A stretch of 64,000 nucleotides of DNA from NCBI RefSeq assembly GCF_016802725.1, contig NC_052668.1, forward strand, positions 27,654,001 to 27,718,000, written 5' to 3'. The position numbers and the translations under genes are program-made. Shown here piece by piece: positions 11,901 to 22,800 of the stretch. Source of the stretch: Solenopsis invicta. Its lineage: Eukaryota > Arthropoda > Insecta > Hymenoptera > Formicidae. Numbering within the stretch: position 1 is the stretch's first letter; every line of letters starts with the position of its first letter. Under the pieces are notes generated by a model. It was given only the letters and a program-made list of their open reading frames with translations, did no database searches and was not told where the DNA came from.

Positions 11901-14900
11901 GAACGGGAAAGAAAGAGAGAGAAAAATCAATTTTTCTTAACATAAAAGTCACATACCTCCCCAACTTCGGTAATCTGTGACAGCAGTTGTAAAAGGGGAC
12001 TCTTCATCCTGCCGCAGTAAGCGATCGGAGCCATAGCGTACATTTCCAGGATATACTTCTGATATTCGGGGCGTTGCGTTGACATGACGAAGAAAGTGGT
12101 GGTACCTTGGCTATGTCCTAGGTAGAACATTTTTTCACAACCGGTGGTCTTCACAATATAGTCTATGTTCGCTGGAAGATCAATCGTACCAATCTCGTGC
12201 CAACTATAGTATGCAACCAGAATAAACATAAATTATATTTAATTAAAAAAAAGGCAAAGCATTAAAACTCGAAAAATATTATTTTTATTGTATACGGTTT
12301 TTATATCTATATTGTGCTTTATGCATAACTATTTTTTTATTTTTTACTTATAATTTTTTTATCTGAAAAGATAGAGGTATTAATTCTTAAGTAATCTGCT
12401 CAGGTGTCTTGAGTATTTATTATAGTCAAGTAATCGAAGGTAATTCATTAAATTTTTTTGCTAATGACATATTACAAATTATTAAAACAACTCTTATTTG
12501 AATATAAATACTAATTTAAAAAGTCAAAGTTTTTTTTTCAAATTAGTCTTTTTATTTATTTGTTCAAAAAGATAAAGAATAATAATAAAAAAAAAAAAAA
12601 ACGTTTTGAGTTGAAAATTATAAAAATTGTAAAAATTAAAAGTTATTATTTGGCACCAAGAACCGCTGATTGACATAAACCTTCCAGTCTTGTGTTTTAA
12701 TTTCGTCAATCCCTTATAACATATTATTGATTAATAAAAAAACGTTTTCTTAAAAATTTTAAGACAACTTTTTTCCTTGTAATGGATTTGTTTTCGACAA
12801 ATAAACCGGATATCAAAAACAGCTTATAGGATCAACTTGCGGCAATGTTTTACACGTCACAATTAATTGGGTTTAATAATATCGGTAGTTATAAAACTGA
12901 TCAATCACAAGTATTCCTCTGAAAAATGGAATGATTGTAATGGGCCAGTTTAATAACTACGAATATTACTAAACTTTATAAATGGTGACTTGTAAACATA
13001 GTATAATGTGATTGGCCAGATTCATAACTATGGATATTAATTAAATTCGAGTAATGCTGACGTGTAAATGAAGTCGATGATAACTTTTGATCAGCGCAAT
13101 TTTCATAAGAAAAATGCACAATCCTATCTAAAACCATGGAATTGAGTAACATTTCATCAATACACTCTTTTTAATTTTTATAATACTTAGTCGCTCAAAA
13201 ATAAACTTCAAAATTATCATTTGAATGAACTTAATTCCAATTTGATTACAAAACAAAAGAAATCTCGATTCATTATACATAAAGGTCCTTAGTCTATTTT
13301 GATTTATTGTTGATATTATCAACAATTATCTATATGGAAAGAAATTTATTCTTTTTAAATTAAAATATGTATACTTTCTTGAATTATTATATAACATCCA
13401 AATAGAAAGAAAGAATTAAAATAAATATTTATTTGTCTCCACAAAATATTGTATTAAAAACAAATAATTTATCATTTCAATGAAAATATTCCAATGGAAC
13501 AGAAACACATTTCATGATCAGTGTAAAATTATTTACTTAAAACTAATAAATCCAATTACTTGAACACACATGTGCACGTAGAGATATACATATATCAATT
13601 TTCACCTGAAATTCCAGTAGTCCTTCTCCGAGATTGTTTCATTTGTATGTTCACGAGAATATGTAGTGCCACGCGGGTTAGCGATCCACACATCGTACTC
13701 TGCATCCGCCAGAACAAACGCTAAAAGAGTGATATCAGAATGTAATAACAAAAACAAATATTAGTTAATACTGGCGCTGAAGCAAATAAAAGTTCATAAA
13801 TATTTGATAAATATCTACATTTTACACGATTATATCTTTTTTCGGAATTAATTTAAATACAAAAAAATTCATATTTAAATTCCGAAATAATATAGAAATC
13901 ATTTTAATGCAATTAATAAAACGTGTATACAAAAAGTGTTTCAATATCTTATTTCAATGTTTGATTTAAAATAAAAATAAATTTATGCATACACACAAAA
14001 TTATTAATTCATAATAACGATTAGAACAAAAAAGTTTTCTTGATTCTTTAACTTAAAAAAGCAACTTGACACTTAAATATAATTGTATGGATATGATTGT
14101 AAGTTCATGTAACAATATTTCTCCTCATTTGAAAAGGAGTAGGAGAGACCGGGGCTATTCAAAACCCGGAACAATTAAAAAAAATGAAAACTTTTTTTGT
14201 GGATACATGTTAAAAATTTACTTTGAATATTGTAAACGCGTCCTATAAAGTAACAATGCTGCAAATAAAGTTTTGTCGGCGACGGCGCCATATTGAAGCC
14301 GTGACAGTGAAAAATGTGTTTTGCGACAGTCAAAGTAATTTCTGACAGTCAGTATTTCTTCGAAATTTAAGTAAGGAAAATAAAATTCTTTTCGAAAACT
14401 TTGAATATATTGTGTCATTTGAATGTATTTGAAACAATTTGTGTCTACTTTTTGCTATATCTATTTTTGTAGACCATACGCAATAATGCATAGGATTGAC
14501 GCCGGAGCTATTTAAAACATCGTCGAATCGTTGTTCGGATGATTTTTTTCTTCCACATCTGCGTTCTATGAACCAAAATACACAATTTAATACTCAACAG
14601 ATGTAATTACACAAAACACGAATAGTCTCTGACTTTTTCCAAAAACGCCGAAACAATAAAATTTTTTATTGCATGTTTGTTTTTATATTATATGTAACTA
14701 TTCTAAATAATGAGAGTGTCCCAATTGCGCACAGATTCGATTGGACACCACCAATTATAGCGGCCAATGCTTAGAGTATTTCCCTTGGTTGGGTTAGATT
14801 AGATTACGTCATTGGTGGTGTCCGATCGGGTCTGTACACAACTGGGCCTTACCCTAAATAATACTATAAATCTTTTTTGTAATAAAATAAATTCTTAACA

Positions 14901-17900
14901 AGACCTTTTTTACATTTTTTTTAACTTAAAACACAAATTTTAGAATATTCCCAGACTGGATTCAAATTATCGCAGGCTCAGGGCTATTCAAAACACTTGA
15001 CACTAGTCGACATTTTTATATGTAGCTCAAGACAGGTATATTTCCGCGTTTTATGTATAACGGCATTGTGAAAGGAAAATTTCAACCTTTCAACCGTTTA
15101 TCTTTTTTTTTTAATGTATACGGGACTGAGGAGACGCAAAAAAAATAAAAATGTTTCGAATAGCCCCAGTTTTCCCCATACCAAAAATAGTGAAATTTTT
15201 AAAAATTAAAATTAAAGCTTGAAACTTTAAGAATAGGCTCTACTAATTGTGAGTCTATCATAATCATATATAAGTTTCAGTGTTCCAAAAATAGCAAAAT
15301 GATGAATTGCGACATTGAGTTGCAACGCTCAACCAACCCCGGAAAAAATTTTTTTATACATATTATTACATATAATTATATATAAAATAAGCATAACTAT
15401 ATATTAATAGCACAATTATATATAAAATAAGCATAATTATATATAACTATATACAAAATATGTACAATTATTTATATTTTAATATATATATAGGGTGTCC
15501 ATTTTAAAGGACCCTTTCAAATATTTCAGAAACACTGCATTAAATCAAAATATGTTTCAGACAGAAGTTTTATAACTTTGAGGAAAAAAGTTACAATATA
15601 GTATATACTGTAGCTTTTAAGTGTCATAACTTCGAAAATATTTAATTCAAAGTAAGCTAGAATATGCAAGAAAAAATGGCGAGTTTTATTTAAAAAACGC
15701 AAAGTAACCTTATCCTGACCTTAACAATACCACTCAATGACATCTTATGTACCTCAAAAGGCATAAAACTTTGACTGACAAGGAGATGAATTTCAATTGC
15801 GAAATACGAAATGAGACGAGCCTTAGTTCATTCAAAAGGGGGGGTCGAGGGTATAAAAAATATCAGAGCGTTTGCGTGCATGGGCCTTCGTTTCAGAGAA
15901 ATTTGCATGTAAAGTTTGGCATTCGCCGCGAGGTACGTTAAGGGGGAAACCTCATTTACACGGTCGAAAAATACATGATTTTCACGAATTTTTTTCTGGG
16001 GTGTAATAAACTGAAACGTTTTGAAATTTTTATGACAATTTAGTACGCAATCAAAGAGTACACAGGAATTTTTTCATAAAAAAAAAAGATGTTTACTATA
16101 TAAACGGACGCCATAATAATATTGCTTCGCTTATGGTGTGTCTCCGCTGTGTACACTGTAGCGTCCTTAATTTTGATCTGAAACAAAAAAACCAAAATTT
16201 TTTGTAATGTTTATGATACTAGTTTCTATGTGACATTTCGATTTTTTAAAGAAAAAGTCAAAATTGCATGTTTTTACACAGTTTAAAATTGAAAATGCGT
16301 TTTTCGTTAAAAAATCGACTTTAAAATACAAAAAAAATATGAAAAAATTCTTTTTTCAAAAAACAATTAATGTCACATCGAAGAGAATTTAATTATCTTT
16401 AAAATAAGAGGTCGTGAAACCAAATCGGTTCAGTAAATTTCTCTTAATCGTGTACACAAAATCGAAAAAACGTGTTTCGAGAAAAACGCGTTTAAAGTTT
16501 TAGATGCATAAAAATACTACATATTCACAACTTACGGCAGTCTCAGGCTAATCAACGATTCCAGGTGCATAAAGTAGCCCCTCCGCTTCCTCGTAGAACT
16601 CGTTTTGTGCCATCATCTCCATCCTATGAGCCGTTCTTGCCTCTTTTGAGCTGTTATAGCTTCGGCGGTTCTGTGTGGTTATTCGTTTCTCGTCCTTCGC
16701 TATGGCAAAATTGTGTGCCTGTATCCCAATTTCTATGTCCAATTTGTTCATGATCATTAATACTGCATTGTAGCCTTCGTTAAATATTGATGCAGCAATA
16801 TACGCAGCAATGCAGACGATTTTTGCTCCACTGTGAATGTGTTTAGGCGATAAACGCCAAACAGTCGAATTAAAACATTCATTTGCATTTTGTGTGTAAC
16901 CGCCTAAACACCTTTCCAAAAGATTGTCATTCGAAAGATCGTCGAAGATTGGTTGCAAATGTTTCTCAACATTTGGGTGAAGAGGAGGGGGATGTTTAAA
17001 TGACGCTGCACAACCTGCTGCCTCAGCCTTGCGCCACTTACACCAGCTATCAGCTCCAGCCGGACAATTTCCATGTTTCGGTGTCTCGTCGGTGGATGTT
17101 AGATGATCGAGTGTTGCTTGAATGGCTTTTTTCATGCCCTGGACCGAATCAGTATTTCGACGTATGGCTAATCCGTAGTATCGAGTTATTTTGTTTATCA
17201 GTACATCGGTCAACATTCCACGTCCTCCGAGCTTCTTATCTTTTTTTACATTTCGAAGTCTTGTGCCCATTCGTTTCTCGACATGCCCAACGCATTCACT
17301 TTTTTTTACAGGACAGTCATTGCCGTACGGATTCAAATCTAAGATGGCTTTGAAGGTTTTTGAGTCGCCATCGCCTATATAATTCACGTACTGAACGCCA
17401 TATTTTTCTTGTGATCTGGAAAACATTTCTTTCATGGAATCGACTTCCATTTTCCCTGATGAACCGGAATGATTTAGTAGGCATTCATCTTCGTGTTTTT
17501 CATACCACTCAGTATATTCATCAGTACCTTCTTTTGGTTTCCACGACATGCAACTCTTACATATTGAACTTTTAATAACAAGATCGATTACTTTTCCGGT
17601 TAAATTACCAATTAGAATTACAACACCTAACAGCGACGTAAAACCTCTTTTCTTCCACGATCCATCTCCAGACACATAAAATTTTGATTTTGGTCTTCCA
17701 TTTTCTTCATTTAATTTTTTTTCTTCATCAACTGCTTTCAGACATGTAGCATCAAAGACAAACTTTACTGCATCATACACGTGTTTCACAATGTTCTCGT
17801 ACGCACTGTTACTCAAACCTGTACCGAGATCCATAAGTCCAGCAAAAATATTGATGCCTTCTTGTCCGATGCCTAAAAGTCTCATAACAAAAACTATTCT

Positions 17901-20900
17901 TCTGTTAATTTCATAACCGGTATTTATAAGTGGACCAGACTCAATCTGTGTAGAGCCACAAGAACACAACACAACTATCTTAAAACCGAAACCACGAATT
18001 CCTGATTCTCTAAATTCGACATTTTTCAGGCACTTTCGACATATAAGCAGTTGCGCGAGTGTTTGAAAAACGCTTAGAAAATCTATAATTTTATACGCAT
18101 GAGACCTATTCACTTCTGCGTCAAAAACATTAGCACTGCTTAATTTTTTACTCGAAGCACTCGTATTATTAATTTCTTCTTCTTTGGCTTCTTCTTCTTG
18201 AGCTTTACTCCAAGGAGATTTTCTTTTTCGAGGCCTCGTTGAACGTCTGGACTGCCCGTGTGTCGCTTTTGGATACGAAGTCATGCTGCATTCAACAACG
18301 TATTCACTCGACAAGAGACGAAAGCGAACTGATCGTAGGTCAAAACAAGTTTGAAAGGGAAGACGGATAAAATTTCTACCAACGAACTTTTCAAACGCAG
18401 GTATAAACAGGGTCCGAGAACGCAGGTATAAACGCGACCGCCCGAGGGTCGCCTAGGCCTGTCTGAACTCGTCATCCGACCCGTCCGCTTTAACTTCGTA
18501 ACTTCGTAAATACTGCAGATATCGACTTGAAATTTTCAGGGAATATTCTTGAATAGTTTAACAATCGATTAAGACTATTTCCAAAAAATCGATTTTTTTG
18601 ACCCGATAAATGAGGTTTCTCCCTGTACGATTGTGAAACATTTTTTGATTTAACGTAGTATTTTTGAGATTTTTGAGTGGATCCTATAAAATTTTTGATA
18701 TTAAAAAATATATAATTATACATTTTTTATATATAATTTTATATAATTAAGTTTATTCTATATATCATATATAAAAATTTTTTTTTGGAATTGGTTAGAC
18801 GTTGCAGCCCAACGGCGCATCCGCCATTTTGGTACCTTCGGAACACCTGAACATTTAAATTCACACATTACCTAAAATAATTCTTAAATTTAGTTGATTA
18901 TGTCCTGAAAGTTTAAAGCTATAATTTTAACTGTGACAAATTCCACTATTCTGGCACACCCCCTTAATGTTTTAACAATTTAAGTCATGGTTCCTTTACC
19001 TAAACTTCGGTTGCCAGTAATAGTATAACAAGACGAGTCGCACAGAATGCCGGGCACCACAAACGCAACAGGTTTATTCGAATCGGTAGAATTTATTGGT
19101 CCTGTTATCCGATGGAGTGCCAAAATGTAACCATCAGAAGTTGTCACATTATGCTCCTCACCATTATATCCGTATTTGCTTATTAGTTGCATCTATACAA
19201 CAGAACGACTGCTTTGAATTCAAATTTGTTTATATCGTAGAATTAAATATGATCAGCAGGAAATAAAAAAAATCTATTATCAATGTGATTAATATTAAAC
19301 TTATAATAATTTATTAGTTGTCACGTGCCGACTTGCGTTCGCCGTCCGTCAAAAGAGCCGCTCGATCACGAAGGCGTGACACGGACATTGCGTCTTTCTA
19401 GCTCTCTCGGAAGCACATTAAAAAAAAAGTTGATAATAACTATCAAATGTATAATGAAATAGTATCAATTAAATATTTGGTCAATGTAACAAAAAATAAT
19501 TTTTTTTTTCTGAATATTTAGTAACTTATACCAGATTTGATAATACTTACTAATTATTTAGAACAATAAAATTATTTTTATATTAACAATATATTTATTA
19601 ATATTATTTTATTATACATTTGGTGGTTATAACTAGACTTTTTTTAGTACAAGCGCGATTCCATCGTTGTAATTTTTATGTATGTATTATTCTACCGTTT
19701 TTTTTTCGTGTATTAAAGTTGCAAAATGATCGCCAGAGAACGAGCGGAAGGAAGAGTTAGCGACCGCGATAATCACTTTGTTGTACAATTTCGACGGGTA
19801 CATCTCGCCTGCCCAAAAGGAAGCGAGAAGACGAGGACTACCGCCGAAGGATTAAGGAGCAGGATGCTCAAATGCGATGGACTCGCCCTTACTGCTTTAT
19901 TGTTTTTCGTGGAACAAATGCACCCTTCTGTCAGGAAATCTGTTTGCAGACAAAAATATCGGCCTTTTGAAAGTAACATAAGAAAAGCGCCGCACCAACC
20001 ATTGTACGAAAGGGGATGCAAACATGTCCATCGGCAAGAGGAAAATTCTTTGACAGGATTATTGAGGGATGAAGGCCATCTTCAGGTCGAGGTATGCGGC
20101 TACTCTCTATCGATTTCCGGAGGCGCAGGATCAACGCTGCCACTTTGCGAGTCATGCCAAATTCAAGACTGGCGCTTAACGGTCGTGCGATTTGCACCTC
20201 GCAAAGATCGAACCACGTGGCCGCGACCAATACGGAAGCGACAATTAGGATAAGTGGGACGTGTCACCGCGGGCCTCCCGCAGGATTGACGATCGATGGT
20301 CCCTTGAATCAATTTTTGGACACGTTTCGTGCTGCACAGAGCCTTTATAAGTAGTATCATTTAAATAACAAAAAAGTAAAAAAAAAAAAATATTTGTTCA
20401 ATGAAAATATCTAACGTTTGGAGTGGCATCTTGAGTATCATGACAAATTACAGAAATCTAAATTAAAACCTAAATACAAATCAAAAATTGACGTTTTTGT
20501 TGTAAAATAATTATTTTTAATTTTTTATTATTTAAACAATTTCAAACAATTTCAAATTTGTCACTCAATTTAGTTTCTCCTTTTGGAATAAATGTTTATT
20601 AATTTTCTATTATTTTTAATTTTCTCGTCGAAAGTTCTATTTATTTATAGAATTTCGACAGAATTTTTGTTTAGTTTTACAGTAGTGAGTTTTGACTCTT
20701 AGTAGAGTGACAAATCACCCAAACATTGCATAAATTAAGCTTGTGCAATGTTTATGTTTAATTTGCCACTTTATTTTGACTCTTATCAAATAGATATTTA
20801 AAAATTATTTAGAAAGTAATCATGTTTTGAATATAATAATGAAAATGATTTTTATTCAGTTTTTAATGTATTCATTTCTTAAATTTGATTTCAATTGAAT

Positions 20901-21104
20901 ACGCAAATTTGTGTTAATTGAAAATAAAGAAATGATTGCACTCACTGTGGTAAGGTTTGCATCCTCAGGAACTTCAGGTGATAAATCCGGAATTTCTGGT
21001 ATCAGTTCTGATGGGTCCAATTTCGGTATTAGATTTATCACATCATCTATCATTCCAGCGTTCGTGGATGTCAGACAAGAGATGAGAAGAATCGGTAACA
21101 ACAT
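5969..21104 (-). CDS. Lipase A: lipase-3/acid-lipase-type alpha/beta hydrolase, 422 aa, 8 exons
   Basis: Secreted neutral or acid lipase of the gastric/lysosomal acid lipase family, expected to hydrolyse acylglycerols or sterol esters. Exons (minus): 20946-21104, 19000-19192, 13606-13720, 11957-12203, 11685-11840, 8029-8113, 6333-6490, 5969-6124; all introns are GT-AG and the phases join without a frame break. Exon 1 starts with a signal peptide (MLLPILLISCLTSTNAG). Exon 2 has the N-terminal lipase region (KYGYNGEEH...TSDGYIL). Catalytic Ser is in GHSQG (exon 4), Asp in SKNDWLA (exon 7), His in FNHLDF (exon 8). The family HG oxyanion-side motif reads PGILCDSS here. Length is normal for the family. 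Introns 2 and 5 are swollen by transposons. The start is the only Met ahead of the signal peptide. Closest relative: lipase B. Confidence 0.92.
6635..6779. mobile_element. MITE in lipase A intron 7, older than the duplication
   Basis: Imperfect inverted ends: GCTGGTATTCAGTTTATTCT at the left, and ACCGACTAAATACTGGT at the right, which reads ACCAGTATTTAGTCGGT on the other strand. The same element lies at the same place in lipase B (about 43466-43611), so it was present before the duplication. A related sequence occurs near 46740-46870. Confidence 0.55.
8401..8430 (-). ncRNA. Hammerhead-ribozyme-like core in the Penelope 3' region (candidate)
   Basis: On the minus strand the order is CTGAGGA (matches CUGANGA), then TGACC, a 9-nt loop, GGTC, then GAAAC. 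GACC/GGTC forms a 4-bp helix II between the two invariant core strings. Hammerhead motifs are known from Penelope-like elements. Helix III and the cleavage site after GAAAC are not obvious to me, so this may be a degenerate or minimal form. Confidence 0.35.
9038..10856 (-). CDS. Penelope-like reverse transcriptase / GIY-YIG endonuclease (partial, N-terminus missing)
   Basis: The frame is open from the truncation point to a stop at 9038; the first Met (10696) gives 552 residues, but reading continues upstream (RSVSILEGLF...WLRTTSRFV...TRADKGN) to the element border, so the true protein started further 5'. RT blocks in order: TRADKGN, AYGLPKIHKP, LSLDVVSLFTNVP, FGLPMGSPLSP, and the catalytic YYRYVDDILL. 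The C-terminal GIY-YIG nuclease domain has YKINCKDC...YVGQTKRQLKTR...EH, with the CxxC preceding it that is usual in this class. No internal stop or frameshift, so the copy looks young. It copies itself into DNA at a nicked target; no host function is implied. Relatives: 22330-22800 and 35385-35960. Confidence 0.9.
11273..11665. mobile_element. Inverted-repeat element in lipase A intron 5
   Basis: Left part (around 'caatatggctac' near 11315, then TATTATTTCC) is inverted relative to the right part (GGAAATAATAG ... GTAGCCATAATACTC, 11605-11655). The right half, about 200 bp, recurs in opposite orientation at 21165-21382, just upstream of lipase A exon 1. Lipase B has a different insertion at the corresponding point (46615). 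Confidence 0.5.
14148..15176. mobile_element. Inverted-repeat element with 'gggctattc' ends, lipase A intron 2
   Basis: Ends are ACCGGGGCTATTCAAAAC (14148) and its inverted form GTTTCGAATAGCCCCAGT (15153-15170). A further inner copy of the end motif lies near 14987. Lipase B has the left end at about 53366 and a shortened interior, so the element predates the duplication. A partial end motif also occurs at 39615. No coding capacity. Confidence 0.45.
14712..14853. mobile_element. 142-bp MITE with perfect 9-bp target duplication
   Basis: CTAAATAAT is repeated exactly at 14703-14711 and 14854-14862, and lipase B has a single copy at the corresponding site (about 53703), an empty site. Ends are inverted: CCCAATTGCGCACAGA and its counterpart TCTGTACACAACTGGG. 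A 9-bp duplication fits a Mutator-type mover. Younger than the gene duplication. Confidence 0.75.
15942..18624 (-). mobile_element. Mutator-like DNA transposon with open transposase
   Basis: Short inverted ends: GGGGGAAACCTCATTT (15942) and AAATGAGGTTTCTCCCT (ending about 18624). The flanks GTACGTTAA and GTACGATTG resemble a 9-bp target duplication with changes. Lipase B lacks it. About 160 bp before 15942 (15779-15941) is also absent from B and may belong to a second insertion. Sequence around 16440-16570 is related to 21880-22010. Confidence 0.75.
16548..18314 (-). CDS. Mutator-like transposase, 588 aa, uninterrupted
   Basis: A single-exon frame without stops. Order of features: basic N-terminus (residues about 20-45, including RPRKRK); a zinc-ribbon-like CRKCLKN...CSCGS (about 92-120); SGDGSWKKRGF around residue 220 with a probable first catalytic Asp; a Cys/His-rich insert CKSCMSW...HEDECLLNH; YIGDGDSKTFKAI with a second Asp; CVGHVEKRMGTR with a His and a candidate Glu; then a C-terminal helical part. 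This layout is that of the insect 'Mutator-like transposase' family, which cuts and pastes the element by its terminal repeats. Base composition is less AT-rich than the surrounding intron, as expected for an intact newcomer. The superfamily name is from memory of the family; the motif reading is direct. Confidence 0.85.
   Translation of the reverse strand: MSSEYVVECSMTSYPKATHGQSRRSTRPRKRKSPWSKAQEEEAKEEEINNTSASSKKLSSANVFDAEVNRSHAYKIIDFLSVFQTLAQLLICRKCLKNVEFRESGIRGFGFKIVVLCSCGSTQIESGPLINTGYEINRRIVFVMRLLGIGQEGINIFAGLMDLGTGLSNSAYENIVKHVYDAVKFVFDATCLKAVDEEKKLNEENGRPKSKFYVSGDGSWKKRGFTSLLGVVILIGNLTGKVIDLVIKSSICKSCMSWKPKEGTDEYTEWYEKHEDECLLNHSGSSGKMEVDSMKEMFSRSQEKYGVQYVNYIGDGDSKTFKAILDLNPYGNDCPVKKSECVGHVEKRMGTRLRNVKKDKKLGGRGMLTDVLINKITRYYGLAIRRNTDSVQGMKKAIQATLDHLTSTDETPKHGNCPAGADSWCKWRKAEAAGCAASFKHPPPLHPNVEKHLQPIFDDLSNDNLLERCLGGYTQNANECFNSTVWRLSPKHIHSGAKIVCIAAYIAASIFNEGYNAVLMIMNKLDIEIGIQAHNFAIAKDEKRITTQNRRSYNSSKEARTAHRMEMMAQNEFYEEAEGLLYAPGIVD
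19320..20360. other. GC-rich conserved blocks in lipase A intron 1
   Basis: Two stretches (about 19320-19410 and 19725-20360) are clearly richer in G and C than their surroundings and are retained in lipase B intron 1 (about 55230-55330 and 55565-56100, the latter with an internal deletion). The minus strand has TATAAAGGC at about 20342-20350. Overlapping open frames on both strands are not conserved between the copies, so coding is unlikely. It could be an alternative promoter or enhancer, or a decayed GC-rich repeat. Confidence 0.4.
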
Positions 21105-21164
21105 GGTTGCTCGACACGATCGTTACTGTTTGATGAAACAGAAAAAAGTAAAGTGGATTAAAAC

Positions 21165-21382
21165 GTATGACTGTTGAAGGAGAAGAGGGTATTATGGCTA
21201 CTGTCGTCAATATGACTACCCCTATTATTTCCGTTATTAGGTGGAGTATTCTAACAATTGCTTATGGAGTTAATCGTTTAGTAGCCCGCCGTTTTTTAGT
21301 GATGCTAATATGCCAATACATAACTGACAATTGTCATAAGGCATTTTTACATTTGAGTACTTCTAAACTTTTCAAGGTATCC
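21165..21382. repeat. Copy of the intron-5 repeat next to the lipase A start
   Basis: Matches the inverse of 11463-11660 (shared 'tagcccgccgttttttagtg' core). It begins about 60 bp upstream of the lipase A start codon and marks where upstream homology to lipase B ends. Confidence 0.6.
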
Positions 21383-21389
21383 TTTAAGG

Positions 21390-22010
21390 GGGCAGGACCC
21401 TTTAGAGGGTCAAAAAAAGTCTATTTTTATGAATTTTTTTAACGGAAACTATATGAACAAATAATTTGAAATTTTGCGTACATATTTATCTGTATTTGAT
21501 TGTTAATTAGGATTTTTCACAAATAAAAATAACAAAATTTGTCATAATTATAACATTTTTCGCGCGACGTGTCCGAGCGTGCAACGTCTCATGGTGACCA
21601 TAAAATCTCGACACTCAGTTATGTGAAACAAAAAATCCAAAAAGATTCTTAATCTACAGATGTTTGTTTATCGTCGGAACCAGAATTATTAAAATCAAAC
21701 TATTTCTGAAATAATTATTACGCTTGTAAGAATAAATTTAAAAAAATCACTAAAAATGTTAAAAGTTTAACGTAAAAAGAATATTAATGCAGTAATATAA
21801 TTCAATTTCGCTGTTTCGGTTCCAACAATAGAAAAAAGTGTTTCTAATATACAGTTAAAAGGCAAATTCAATTGGTTCATTAGTTTGCTTGAAATCGTGG
21901 TCAGTTTGAAAAACCTTGTTTCGAGAAAAATGAGTTTAAAGTTTTGAGTACAATTTACTCGTATATTTTTAGTACTTATGCGTCATTCTAATCAGCAATT
22001 CCAGGCCATA
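21390..22010. mobile_element. Mutator-like element remnant
   Basis: Starts with a small inverted motif (AAGGGGGCAGGACCCTTT). Its other end (21890-22010: 'gtttcgagaaaaatgagttt' to 'cagcaattccaggc') is similar to 16460-16570 at the 3' end of the intact transposase element. No transposase frame remains. Confidence 0.45.
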
Positions 22011-22329
22011 TAATATAAGCCATATAGTATAATTTGTACAATAATTTTGATATATTATACATCATTGTACTCGCTAAAAAGAACGCTACAACTTTTATCA
22101 CTTAAAAATATTCACTTTACCGTTCGAAAGTTACGCATGTCTCTCCGTTCTTTAATATAGATAATTTCTTTAAGTAATCATTGTACTTACAATAAAGTTT
22201 AGCTCAAACTATTTAATTTGATATTACATTTATTGGGTCTATCTCTGTTAGTTTATGAGACAAAAGGAGATGGCCATTTATGCGGAGACACCCCATAGTA
22301 GGATGTTCCCAATTCTAATTAAAATCATG

Positions 22330-22800
22330 TGCTTTAATATTTGGTAGTTTGTGATAATCGACGGATTAAGCTACTCTTTTTTATGTGTAAGGCATGTTTG
22401 TTAACTCAGGTTTTCAGCTGCCTCTTTGTTTGTCCAACGTTCGCGGACTCTTCACATTTGATTTTATATACCACGCCACTGCACGACATCCGGTCACTGT
22501 TATCTTCTTCCGTGGTTATAAATATTTTTAAAGTCTTATTAATAGAACATGTTACTTGGCAGTTATACTTAAATACGAAAAAGATAAATGCCTCAGTAAC
22601 TGAAATGACATACGGTACTGTGAAAAAAAGATTGTTTTTTTGATACTGTGGAATAAGTTTCTAAATTAGAAGTATTGTTTATTGTGAGGTATTTTAATCT
22701 CCTTTTTATCTGGAATATAAATCTTATTAGACAGTCATTCTTTGAAAGAATGTTAATTATGTTTTGGAAATTTTTCTGTTAAAGAACATAGAGTAAGATA
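22330..22800 (-). pseudogene. Penelope-like fragment (C-terminal, GIY-YIG)
   Basis: Minus-strand reading gives VVYKIKCEESANVGQTKR, preceded by FFTVPYVISVTEAFIFF and FITTEEDNSDRMSC, aligning with the end of the 9038 protein. A stop follows QLKT and frames shift near 22650, so it is dead. Upstream, a degraded FIFQIKRRLKYLT segment aligns further back in the same protein. Confidence 0.75.

Larger units (their letters stand above)
15319..18805. mobile_element. Older inverted-repeat element, split by a Mutator-like insertion
   Basis: Left end near 15319 (ATTGAGTTGCAACGCTCAAC) faces a right end near 18805 (GGTTAGACGTTGCAGCCCAA). Inside each end are AT-rich 'tatataattatata' runs and a GGTGTCCATTTTAAAG / GGATCCTATAAAATTT pair. 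The intact counterpart in lipase B is about 54103-54700. The Mutator-like element sits inside this copy. Confidence 0.5.

Noticed and set aside
17000..17575. Plus-strand frames inside the Mutator-like transposase
   Set aside because: Antisense shadows of the 588-codon frame.
19726..20253. 175-codon plus-strand frame in the GC-rich block
   Set aside because: Not conserved in the lipase B counterpart, which has frame breaks and a deletion; GC-rich DNA gives long frames by chance.
20911..21177. 88-codon plus-strand frame over lipase A exon 1
   Set aside because: Antisense to the signal-peptide exon, which has a splice site and a conserved paralogue.
22341..22643. 100-codon plus-strand frame
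   Set aside because: Antisense to a Penelope GIY-YIG fragment readable on the minus strand.
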